From an uncultured Collinsella sp. (GTDB taxonomy: Bacteria; Actinomycetota; Coriobacteriia; Coriobacteriales; Coriobacteriaceae), in NCBI GenBank assembly GCA_958350755.1, contig CATWID010000074.1:1-7285 (forward strand): DNA of 7,285 bases, given 5' to 3'. How positions within the stretch are numbered: position 1 is the stretch's first letter; every line of letters begins with the position of its first letter. The notes under the pieces were generated by a model. It was not told where the DNA came from. It made no database searches and worked only from the letters and a program-made list of their open reading frames with translations. Of the stretch, positions 1 to 5,986 are shown one piece after another. The position numbers were made by a program, and so were the translations under genes.

Positions 1-235
1 AGCAGTGGCGCTCCCACATTTGACGGGCAACCTCAAGACCGCGTTCCGTCAGATGCACGTCGCGTTTGCCCATCTCCACGTAGCCGGTGCTCTCCAAGGC
101 CGCCATGGCTTTAGAGACGCTTGCTTTGGTTACGCCCAAGTATTCGGCAACGTCGATCGAGCGCACGATGCCCTGACGTTCCGATAGAACGTAGATCGAT
201 TCGAGATAGTCTTCTCCGGATTCACGCAGGGCCAT
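1..235 (-). CDS. DtxR/MntR-family metal-dependent transcriptional repressor (N-terminal part, runs off the left edge)
   Basis: The 78 visible residues begin MALRESGEDYLESIYVLSE and form a winged helix-turn-helix: helix 1 at about residues 6-20, the HTH at about 26-48 (IDVAEYLGVTKASVSKAM), and a wing ending in the HLTERG motif at 61-66. This matches the N-terminal DNA-binding domain of DtxR/MntR repressors, which bind operators when loaded with Fe(II) or Mn(II). Asp9 and Glu12 align with the MntR metal ligands Asp8 and Glu11, and His77 aligns with MntR His77. DtxR proper has Met where this protein has Asp9, so the visible part is MntR-like, although metal choice cannot be settled without the missing dimerisation domain. 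The ATG at 233-235 is preceded by AAAGGCGG. The gene has its own upstream region after the terminator of the HAD gene. The C-terminal metal-binding/dimer domain and any SH3-like domain lie outside the window. Confidence 0.88.
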   Translation of the reverse strand, partial: MALRESGEDYLESIYVLSERQGIVRSIDVAEYLGVTKASVSKAMAALESTGYVEMGKRDVHLTERGLEVARQMWERHC

Positions 236-257
236 GGGCCGCCTTTCGCGATGGCTT

Positions 258-340
258 CTAGTTAGCCTTTGGATACTTTTGCTTGATTTACTTTACCGCA
301 AAAGTTGCCCATGTCTTACTACTTTGCCTAAAAGTTAGCC
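258..340 (-). promoter_or_regulatory. Direct-repeat array upstream of the metal-dependent repressor, probable operator region
   Basis: Read on the minus strand, GGCTAACTTTTAGGC (340-326) followed by AAAGTA recurs 30 bases on as GGGCAACTTTTGCGG (310-296) followed by TAAAGTA. A third, shorter match, GGCTAACTAG, lies at 267-258. The first copy contains GGCTAA and TTAGGC as an imperfect inverted pair, reminiscent of the TTAGG/CCTAA half-sites of DtxR-type operators. The position, directly before a DtxR/MntR-type gene, suggests autoregulation or co-regulation by another metal sensor. The repeats are seen directly; the operator role is inferred. No convincing -35/-10 pair could be fixed here. Confidence 0.45.
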
Positions 341-364
341 GTGTTTCACAAAACGTGCGGGACG

Positions 365-401
365 AAAACAAAATGGGGACGCCCCGCAAGGAGTGTCCCC
401 A
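365..401 (-). terminator. Rho-independent terminator after the HAD hydrolase gene
   Basis: On the minus strand TGGGGAC (401-395) pairs with GTCCCCA (380-374). Inner pairs, including CC with GG, surround a TTGC loop with one mismatch and one wobble. The stem is followed at once by TTTTGTTTT (373-365). It starts about 22 bases after the stop codon of the HAD gene, so it ends the ABC-F/HAD transcript and separates it from the repressor gene. The arms resemble the GGGGAC repeat at 7129-7174. Confidence 0.85.
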
Positions 402-423
402 GGCGCCGGGTGCCGGCCCGCAG

Positions 424-1194
424 TTACATCAGCCCAAAGTGCTTGGCGGCGTTGTAGATGCCGTCGTCATCCACGGCGGTCGTCACATAGGTCGCTGCAG
501 CTTTCACGGTCTCCTGCGCGTTGCCCATGGCCACACTTGTGCCCACGGCCGAGAACATCGACAGGTCGTTCTCGCCGTCGCCAAAGGCAATCGCCTCGCT
601 CGCGTCGACACCCAGGCGTTCCAGCGTCGCCGCGACACCCAGGTCCTTACCGCCGTTGGCAGGGATAATGTCGCAGAACAAATCACACCAGCGCGTAGTG
701 AGAGAATGCGACACCGCGTCGGTCACGATATGTTCGTCGGCAGGGTCCACAAAGGCGCAGAACTGGTAGACCGGCGCATCGAAGGCATGCTCAAACGGTT
801 CCTCGTGGTAGACAATCCCCGCGTTGCTGCCGGCCGTCACCACGCGCTCGGACAGGCGGTTCACAAACGAGTTCTCGCCCTGCATACACAGCGAGTCATA
901 GCGCCCCTGCGCCACCTGGTCCACAATCGCCGCGACGTCGTCCGAATCGATCGGGCAGCTGCGGTAAACGCCCTTGGCATCAAAACAGTGCTGACCCGAA
1001 AGCGTGATGTACGCATCCCAACCAAGATCGAACAGCCAATCGGGCATCTGATAGGTCGGGCGACCCGTGGCGATCACGCACGCAATCCCCTGCTCATGAA
1101 AGCTGTCGAGCACCTGCTGCGCCGACGCCGGAATCCGATGGGTCTTAAAGCTCAGCAACGTGCCGTCGATATCGAAAAACGCGGCCTTGATCAT
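424..1194 (-). CDS. Cof-type HAD-superfamily (IIB) phosphatase
   Basis: This 256-residue protein has all four HAD motifs. Motif I is DIDGT at 8-12, with Asp8 the expected nucleophile and Asp10 the acid/base. Motif II is the Thr in IATGRP at 41-46. Motif III is Lys183 in GGKDLG. Motif IV is GDGEND at 205-210, with Mg-binding acidic residues. The long insert between motifs II and III (about 60-175) is the C2 cap of the Cof/IIB group. Such enzymes are cytosolic Mg-dependent phosphatases acting on sugar phosphates, pyridoxal phosphate or flavin mononucleotide; the substrate cannot be read from sequence. The length fits the family. The ATG at 1192-1194 follows a GAGGAG motif that lies in the last codons of the ABC-F gene, six bases upstream, so the two genes form an operon and are probably translationally coupled. 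A terminator follows the stop. No functional link to the ABC-F protein is known to me. Confidence 0.93.
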   Translation of the reverse strand: MIKAAFFDIDGTLLSFKTHRIPASAQQVLDSFHEQGIACVIATGRPTYQMPDWLFDLGWDAYITLSGQHCFDAKGVYRSCPIDSDDVAAIVDQVAQGRYDSLCMQGENSFVNRLSERVVTAGSNAGIVYHEEPFEHAFDAPVYQFCAFVDPADEHIVTDAVSHSLTTRWCDLFCDIIPANGGKDLGVAATLERLGVDASEAIAFGDGENDLSMFSAVGTSVAMGNAQETVKAAATYVTTAVDDDGIYNAAKHFGLM

Positions 1195-1200
1195 CCTCGC

Positions 1201-3060
1201 CTACTCCTCGCCCTCGAGCTTCTCGCTCGCCTCGAGCCACGCCATCTCCAACTCGTCCATGGCGGCGTGGGCCTCGTCGATCTTTGCCTGCTGCTCGCCC
1301 AGCGCCGTGTAGTTGGTGGGATCGACCTGGGCCATTGCTGCCTCGGCCTCCTCAACGCGGGCGCGCTGCGTCTCCATTTTGCGCTCGAGCGAGCTCACCT
1401 CGCGGCGAAGCTTCTGGCGTTCGGCGTTGGAAAGGCCATTGGGCTGGCCGCTCGACTTGGGCTTTTCGGCCGCAGCCGCCGCGGCACCGGTGTCAAACGT
1501 GCCGGTCTTGGCGCTCGGCGCACCCACGGGCTCGCCCTCGGCGGTAGCGTTGCACAGGCGCAGGTACTGGTCCACACCGCCGGGCATATGCGTCAGGTGG
1601 CCGTCGAGCAGCGCCCACTGCTGGTCGGTCACGCGCTCCATCAAGAAGCGGTCGTGCGTCACCAGGATCAGCGTGCCGGGCCAGCCGTCGAGCAGGTCCT
1701 CGACAATCGCGAGCATGTCGGTATCCAGGTCGTTGCCGGGCTCGTCCAGGATAAGCACGTTGGGCTCGTCCAGGATCGTCAGCAGCAGCGACAGGCGACG
1801 GCGCTGGCCGCCCGAAAGATCGCCGATGCGACTCCAGAGCTGCTGTGTCGTAAAGCCCAGGCGCTCGCAAAGCTTCTCGGGCGAAGTCTCCTTGCCGTCG
1901 ATGACGTAGTACTTCTTATAGTTGCTGAGCACCTCGCGGATCGTGTCGCCCATGTAGGGCTCGAGCTCCTCGAGCTGCTGCGACAGCACGCCAAAGCGTA
2001 CCGTCTGGCCAATCTTCACGCGGCCGCGCGTGGGTTCAATCTTGCCCTGGATCACGTCGAGCAGCGTCGACTTGCCGGCACCGTTCTCGCCCAGCAGACC
2101 ATAGCGGTCGCCCGCACCAATGAGCCAGGTCACGTCAGAGAGCACCTGCTTGGGCGCGCCATCGGTATCCGCATAGCCGGCGTCCACGTCGACCACATCG
2201 ATAACCTGCTTGCCCAGGCGGCTCACGGCTAGGCGCTTGAGCTCCAGCTCGTCACGCACGGGCGGCACGTCGGCGATCAGCTCGCGAGCGGCATCAACGC
2301 GAAACTTGGGCTTGGTGGAACGAGCCTGGGCACCGCGGCTCAGCCACGCGAGTTCCTTGCGTGCCATGTTGCGGCGGCGCTCCTCGGTAACCGCGGCCAT
2401 GCGGTCGCGCTCCACGCGCTGCAGGATATATGCGGAGTAACCGCCCTCGAAGGGATCGACCTGGCCGTCGTGGACCTCCCACATACTGGTACAGACCTCG
2501 TCCAAGAACCAGCGGTCGTGCGTGACCACGAGCATCGCGCCCTGGCCGCGCTGCCAGCGGGCCTTTAAGTGACGCGCGAGCCAGTTGATGGTGCGCATGT
2601 CCAGGTGGTTGGTGGGCTCGTCGAGCATGAGTACGTCGTAGTCGCCGATCAGCAGGCGCGCGAGGTCCACGCGACGGCGCTGGCCGCCCGAAAGCTCGCC
2701 CACCGTGCCCTCCCAGGGCACATCGCTAATAAGGCCGGCCAGAATCTGGCGCGTACGCGGGCTCGAGGCCCACTCGTATTCGGGCGTGTCGCCCACGACG
2801 GCATGATGCACGGTGTCGGTATCGACCAGGTTATCCTTTTGGCCGAGCAATCCAATCGTCGTGTCGCGGCGGTGCGTCACGCGGCCGTCGTCGGGCTCCA
2901 ACGTACCGGCGAGCACGCTCAGCAGCGTCGACTTACCGTCGCCGTTTTTACCGACAATACCAATACGGTCGCCCTCGCCCACACCGAGCGTAACGCTATC
3001 GAAAATATGCTTGGTGGGAAACTCTAGGCTGACGGAATCGCATCCCAAAAGAATCGCCAT
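1201..3060 (-). CDS. Uup-like ABC-F family ATPase (two ATPase domains, ribosome-associated type)
   Basis: The protein has 619 residues and no membrane segments. NBD1 has Walker A GKNGDGKST (37-45), signature LSGGQRRR (123-130), Walker B DVLMLDEPTNHLD (142-154) and switch His181. The inter-domain linker (about 208-280) carries the KELAWLSRGAQAR-type helical hairpin that in ABC-F proteins reaches the ribosomal P-site tRNA. NBD2 has GENGAGKST (324-332), LSGGQRRR (415-422), NVLILDEPGNDLD (434-446) and His469. An Ala/Lys/Pro-rich spacer (about 505-545) leads to a charged coiled coil (about 545-615), as in Uup. ABC-F proteins act on stalled or maturing ribosomes, and some give antibiotic resistance; this architecture points to housekeeping Uup rather than a resistance type, but that is inference. 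The ATG at 3058-3060 is chosen because AAGGAG lies eight bases upstream and homology starts there. The same frame stays open further upstream (to 3216), but that stretch covers the promoter, a repeat hairpin and the pst terminator. NBD2 has Gly442 where Thr is usual in EPTNxLD. Confidence 0.93.
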   Translation of the reverse strand: MAILLGCDSVSLEFPTKHIFDSVTLGVGEGDRIGIVGKNGDGKSTLLSVLAGTLEPDDGRVTHRRDTTIGLLGQKDNLVDTDTVHHAVVGDTPEYEWASSPRTRQILAGLISDVPWEGTVGELSGGQRRRVDLARLLIGDYDVLMLDEPTNHLDMRTINWLARHLKARWQRGQGAMLVVTHDRWFLDEVCTSMWEVHDGQVDPFEGGYSAYILQRVERDRMAAVTEERRRNMARKELAWLSRGAQARSTKPKFRVDAARELIADVPPVRDELELKRLAVSRLGKQVIDVVDVDAGYADTDGAPKQVLSDVTWLIGAGDRYGLLGENGAGKSTLLDVIQGKIEPTRGRVKIGQTVRFGVLSQQLEELEPYMGDTIREVLSNYKKYYVIDGKETSPEKLCERLGFTTQQLWSRIGDLSGGQRRRLSLLLTILDEPNVLILDEPGNDLDTDMLAIVEDLLDGWPGTLILVTHDRFLMERVTDQQWALLDGHLTHMPGGVDQYLRLCNATAEGEPVGAPSAKTGTFDTGAAAAAAEKPKSSGQPNGLSNAERQKLRREVSSLERKMETQRARVEEAEAAMAQVDPTNYTALGEQQAKIDEAHAAMDELEMAWLEASEKLEGEE

Positions 3061-3068
3061 ATGCCCTG

Positions 3069-3074
3069 CTCCTT
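3069..3074 (-). promoter_or_regulatory. Ribosome binding site deciding the ABC-F start
   Basis: AAGGAG on the minus strand sits eight bases before the ATG at 3060. It is the only good Shine-Dalgarno match near the start of recognisable ABC-F homology, and it rules out the 52-codon longer reading. Confidence 0.75.
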
Positions 3075-3095
3075 CGTAGAAATTCAACGTTGTCC

Positions 3096-3124
3096 ATGAT
3101 AGCAGCGAGCCCCACCCCAAACCA
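3096..3124 (-). promoter_or_regulatory. Candidate extended -10 promoter for the ABC-F/HAD operon
   Basis: On the minus strand TGCTATCAT (3104-3096) gives an extended -10 with TATCAT matching five of six consensus bases. A weak -35, TGGTTT (3124-3119), lies 17 bases upstream. A transcript starting about seven bases downstream would have a leader of about 30 nt, with the AAGGAG site well placed. The -35 is poor, so this is tentative. Confidence 0.4.
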
Positions 3125-3151
3125 CCACGAAGGTGCCTGTCCCCTTTGTGG
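3125..3151 (+). repeat. GGGGAC-type REP-like hairpin between the pst and ABC-F units
   Basis: CCACGAAGG (3125-3133) pairs with CCTTTGTGG (3143-3151) over nine pairs including one wobble, around the nine-base loop TGCCTGTCC. On the minus strand the core reads AAGGGGACAGGCACC, a motif I recall as recurring in bacterial intergenic REP-like repeats linked to Y1 (RAYT) transposases. It is placed between the pst terminator and the ABC-F promoter. The hairpin is seen directly; the REP identity is from memory and needs a genome-wide count. Strand is arbitrary. Confidence 0.5.
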
Positions 3152-3172
3152 CGGTCGTTTCGGTCGCAGAGC

Positions 3173-3209
3173 AAAAAGGCGGGCCATCTCCCACAAGAGA
3201 TGACCCGCC
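3173..3209 (-). terminator. Rho-independent terminator of the pst operon
   Basis: On the minus strand GGCGGGTCATCTC (3209-3197) pairs with GAGATGGCCCGCC (3190-3178) through 13 pairs with one G-T wobble, with a six-base loop. TTTTT follows at 3177-3173. It begins 56 bases after the pstB stop, and no gene lies between. The plus strand lacks a T-tract after the stem, so it acts in one direction only. Confidence 0.92.
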
Positions 3210-3221
3210 TCTCCAATCAGT

Positions 3222-3247
3222 CCCGCGGCAACCGTGGCCGCCGCGGG
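3222..3247 (-). other. GC-rich stem-loop between the pstB stop and the terminator
   Basis: CCCGCGGC (3222-3229) and GCCGCGGG (3240-3247) form a perfect eight-pair stem with a ten-base loop. It has no T-tract and lies in the 3' untranslated region of the pst transcript, just before the terminator hairpin. A role as a barrier to 3' exonucleases is plausible but inferred; it could also be chance in GC-rich DNA. Confidence 0.5.
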
Positions 3248-3265
3248 CCTCAAGCATGTCCCGGA

Positions 3266-4138
3266 CTAGGAGAACATGCCGGTGAGGTAATCATTCAGCC
3301 GCTTATCCTTGGGCCGTTGGAAAATCTCGTCGGTCTCGTCGTACTCAACCATATCGCCCATGTAGAAGAACGCCGTGCGATTGGACACGCGCGACGCCTG
3401 CTCCATGTTGTGCGTCACGATGACAATGGCGCGCTCGGCAACGATCGAAGACATCAGGTCCTCGATCGCCAGCGTCGAGATGGGGTCGAGCGCCGAACAG
3501 GGCTCATCAAACAGAATCACGTCGGGGTTGAGCGCCAGCGTGCGCGCGATGCACAAACGCTGCTGCTGGCCGCCCGAAAGCGCGTAGGCGCTTTTGTCGA
3601 GCTTGTCCTTGACCTCGTCCCACAGCGCCGCGCCACGCAAGCTTTCCTCGACTATGCGTTCGAGTTCGTCGCGATCGGTGATGCCGTGGCGCTTGGGCGC
3701 AAACGTGATGTTGTCGCGAATAGACTTGCGGAAGGGGTTGGGCTGCTGGAACACCATGCCAATGGAGCGACGCAGCTCGTAGGTGTTCTCACGGCGCGTG
3801 TTGATGTTGCGCCCACGGTAGTTGATCTCGCCCTCCACGCGGCAGCCGCGAATCTCGCGATTCATGAGGTTGAGGCTACGCAAGAAGGTCGACTTACCGC
3901 AGCCCGAAGGCCCGATGAGCGCCGTGATCTCGCCCCTGTGAAAGTCGAGCGACGTCTCGTGCAGTGCATGGTGGTCGCCATAGTACACGTTGACGTCCTT
4001 GGTGGAGAGCACGACCTCGTCGCTCACGGCCTTGCCGCTCACGCGCACGCGCTTCTCGCTCTCCCCCACGCTCGACAGGAAGTCCTGGGTCTCGGACGAT
4101 GCCGCTTCGGTTGCGGGCGTTATGTTCATCTCGCTCAT
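3266..4138 (-). CDS. pstB: Phosphate ABC transporter ATP-binding protein PstB
   Basis: PstB hydrolyses ATP on the inner face of the membrane to drive phosphate import through PstC-PstA. In this 290-residue protein, Walker A is GPSGCGKST (76-84). The Q-loop falls in the PstB-typical QQPNPF (131-136), the signature is LSGGQQQR (187-194), Walker B is VILFDEPCSALD (207-218), and His243 is the switch. The C-terminal EIFQRPKDKRLNDYLTGMF tail is also typical of PstB. Recognisable homology starts near residue 43, so the protein carries an extra Ser/Thr/Glu-rich stretch of about 40 residues compared with the usual 250 or so. The ATG at 4136-4138 overlaps the pstA stop as ATGA, which supports this start. 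GTG codons at residues 31-43, one with GGGGGAG upstream, are possible alternatives. It is the last gene of the operon and is followed by a terminator; no phoU follows. Confidence 0.97.
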   Translation of the reverse strand: MSEMNITPATEAASSETQDFLSSVGESEKRVRVSGKAVSDEVVLSTKDVNVYYGDHHALHETSLDFHRGEITALIGPSGCGKSTFLRSLNLMNREIRGCRVEGEINYRGRNINTRRENTYELRRSIGMVFQQPNPFRKSIRDNITFAPKRHGITDRDELERIVEESLRGAALWDEVKDKLDKSAYALSGGQQQRLCIARTLALNPDVILFDEPCSALDPISTLAIEDLMSSIVAERAIVIVTHNMEQASRVSNRTAFFYMGDMVEYDETDEIFQRPKDKRLNDYLTGMFS

Positions 4139-5061
4139 TCGGCCGTCATCTTCCTTGCCAGTTGCTTGCCCACGATGCGGGCGACTACGTTAAACAGCAG
4201 CACGCAGATCATCAGCAGTGCCGCGGTGCCCCAAACAATCTGCTGAGCCTCGGGGCTGCCCTCGCCATAGATCTTGTAGATATGCACGGCGAGCGACTCG
4301 CCGGGGCGGAACACGTTCCAGGCGCTGGTAGGGCTCGACAGGTTAAAGCTCAAAAAGTTCAGGCGAACCGGCGAGCTCATGCCCGAGGTAAAGAGCAGCG
4401 CCGCGGCCTCGCCAAACACGCGGCCGGCCGAAAGCACGATGCCAGTCACGATGGCGGGCATGGCCTCGGGAATCAGGATGTGCAGCGTGGCCTCCCAGCG
4501 AGTGAGGCCCATGGCCAGGCACGCATCGCGCTGGGCCTGCGGCACATCCTCGAGCGTCTGCTGAATCACGCGCACCAGGATGGGGATGTTGAACATGGTG
4601 AGCGCGACGGCGCCGGAGATGATGGAGTACTTCCAGCCCAGCTGCACCGAGAACACCAGAAAGCCGAACATGCCGACGACGATGGAAGGCAGCGAGGACA
4701 GCGTCTCAATGGCGGTGGAGGCGATGTCGCGAATGGGTCCGTCCGGCGCGTACTCAACCAGGAAGACCGCGCCGCCCAGGCTGATGGGCACCGAGATGAT
4801 CAGGGTGATCAGCAGCAGATAGAAGGAGTCGAACAGCTGGTAGAGCACGCCGCCCTGGGTTCCGTTGGCACGCGACGGCTCCGTGAGAAATCCCGGCTGG
4901 AACAGCGTCGAGATACCCTCGAACAGGATATAGGCCACCATGGAGATGACGATGAGCATGACGATGGCAACGATTGCCGTCAACACGCCCGTGGCGATGC
5001 GGTCCTGCTTTTGGACGCGCCCGAGTCTCGCCTCGTCGATATGAATGCGCGTACTAGCCAC
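4135..5061 (-). CDS. pstA: Phosphate ABC transporter permease PstA
   Basis: This 308-residue membrane protein has six predicted helices (about 24-47, 78-104, 118-141, 144-164, 198-225, 274-297). With PstC it forms the phosphate channel. PstA is told from PstC by NGTQGG (66-71) leading into SFYLLL, and by GGAVFLVEYAP at about 96-106. The cytoplasmic EAA-type loop that docks on PstB is at about 172-200 (RDACLAMGLTRWEATL). Arg214 and Glu218 in GRVFGEAA lie at the conserved charged position in the fifth helix. The start is GTG at 5059-5061, inside the end of pstC, giving an eight-base overlap (GTGGCTAG). Its 3' end shares ATGA with pstB. These overlaps indicate coupled translation and matched subunit levels. 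Confidence 0.96.
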   Translation of the reverse strand: MASTRIHIDEARLGRVQKQDRIATGVLTAIVAIVMLIVISMVAYILFEGISTLFQPGFLTEPSRANGTQGGVLYQLFDSFYLLLITLIISVPISLGGAVFLVEYAPDGPIRDIASTAIETLSSLPSIVVGMFGFLVFSVQLGWKYSIISGAVALTMFNIPILVRVIQQTLEDVPQAQRDACLAMGLTRWEATLHILIPEAMPAIVTGIVLSAGRVFGEAAALLFTSGMSSPVRLNFLSFNLSSPTSAWNVFRPGESLAVHIYKIYGEGSPEAQQIVWGTAALLMICVLLFNVVARIVGKQLARKMTAE

Positions 5062-5962
5062 GAGCCTTCGCCCCCTTGCGGCCGATAAGGTGGATGATCA
5101 GGATGAAGATGAGGCTCATGCCCATCAGCAGCAAACCGAGCGCCCACAGAACGTCGTCCTGGGCCGAGCCCTCGGCATAGACCGCCATGGACGTGGTGAG
5201 CGTGGTGGTAATGGTCGAGGCGGGCGACAGCAGCGACGTCGGCATGGCCTCGATGCCGCCGATAACCATGCGCACGGCGAGCGTTTCGCCAAAGGCGCGG
5301 GTCATGCCAAGGATGACCGCGGTCATGAGCGACGGCATGGCGGACTTGAGCACCACGTGCCAGATGGTCTGCCAACGGGTGTAGCCCAGTGCGAGCGAGC
5401 CCTGACGGTAGCTGTCGGGCACAGCGCGCAGGCCATCGACCGAAAGCGTGGTCATCGTCGGCAGAATCATGACTGCCAGCACGATAGCGCCGGGCAAGAT
5501 ACCCAGACCCGTGCTCACATGGAAAACGCTCATCATAAGGCCGACGACCACGTGAAAGCTGATCAGGCCAAAGACGACCGAGGGAATACCGGTCAAAAGC
5601 TCAATGAGCGGCTGAAAAACCTTGGAGCCAAACTTAGGCTGAATCTCGACCGCAAAGATGGCAGAGCCGATGGCGATGGGCAGTGCGATGAGCGTGGAGA
5701 GCACCATGACCGCAAACGAGGTGACGATCAGGGGCAGGGCGCCAGTGTAGGGCAGGCCGTTTTCGGCCGTGTTGGCCAGGTCCCACTTGGTGCCGGCAAA
5801 GAACTCGACGACTGAGACGCCGTCCTTGACAAAAGCCGAGAGGCCCTTTTGGGCGACCATAAAGATGAGCGCGGCAACGACAAGCGTCACGAGCGCTACG
5901 CACGCGCCCGTGACGCCCAGGCCCACGTTCTCAAGGTCGTGCTTTGGCAGCTGTTTTGCCAT
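5054..5962 (-). CDS. pstC: Phosphate ABC transporter permease PstC
   Basis: This is a 302-residue inner-membrane protein with six predicted helices (about 14-37, 75-105, 116-141, 152-172, 207-235, 270-294). The first periplasmic-side loop holds FFAGTKWDLAN (54-64), typical of PstC. The EAA-type coupling loop is VDGLRAVPDSYRQGSLALG (175-193), followed by TRAFGETLAV (221-230), whose Arg222 and Glu226 correspond to charged residues known to matter for phosphate transport in PstC. The ATG at 5960-5962 has GGAAAGG about six bases upstream and lies 24 bases after the pstS stop, with no hairpin between, so pstS and pstC are co-transcribed. The stop falls inside the first codons of pstA. Confidence 0.96.
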   Translation of the reverse strand: MAKQLPKHDLENVGLGVTGACVALVTLVVAALIFMVAQKGLSAFVKDGVSVVEFFAGTKWDLANTAENGLPYTGALPLIVTSFAVMVLSTLIALPIAIGSAIFAVEIQPKFGSKVFQPLIELLTGIPSVVFGLISFHVVVGLMMSVFHVSTGLGILPGAIVLAVMILPTMTTLSVDGLRAVPDSYRQGSLALGYTRWQTIWHVVLKSAMPSLMTAVILGMTRAFGETLAVRMVIGGIEAMPTSLLSPASTITTTLTTSMAVYAEGSAQDDVLWALGLLLMGMSLIFILIIHLIGRKGAKARG

Positions 5963-5986
5963 TGCAAACCTTTCCGGGGCGGTTAC

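Noticed and set aside
258..340. CRISPR array, suggested by the 30-base repeat period
   Set aside because: Only two good copies and one partial copy are present, the copies are imperfect, the gaps of about 9 bases are too short for spacers, and no cas gene is nearby.
283..2232. A 649-codon open frame on the plus strand
   Set aside because: It lies antisense to the HAD and ABC-F genes, which show complete family motifs. Its product is rich in His, Arg, Ala and Leu with no recognisable domain, as expected from the complement of GC-rich coding DNA.
2569..3027. A 152-codon plus-strand frame within the ABC-F gene
   Set aside because: It is antisense to NBD1 of the ABC-F protein, with no ribosome site and no domain.
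3061..3216. N-terminal extension of the ABC-F protein to 3216
   Set aside because: It would translate the promoter, a repeat hairpin and part of the pst terminator. ABC-F homology begins at the ATG at 3060, which has AAGGAG eight bases before it.
3061..3265. A small gene or phoU remnant between pstB and the ABC-F gene
   Set aside because: The gap is filled by hairpins, the terminator and the promoter; no frame resembles PhoU.
3146..4246. A 366-codon plus-strand open frame opposite pstB
   Set aside because: It is the antisense shadow of pstB and runs through the pst terminator; no domain or ribosome site supports it.
4099..5815. Long plus-strand frames opposite pstA and pstC (4099-5088 and 5045-5815)
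   Set aside because: They are His/Asp/Gln/Arg-rich low-complexity translations typical of the complement of membrane-protein genes.
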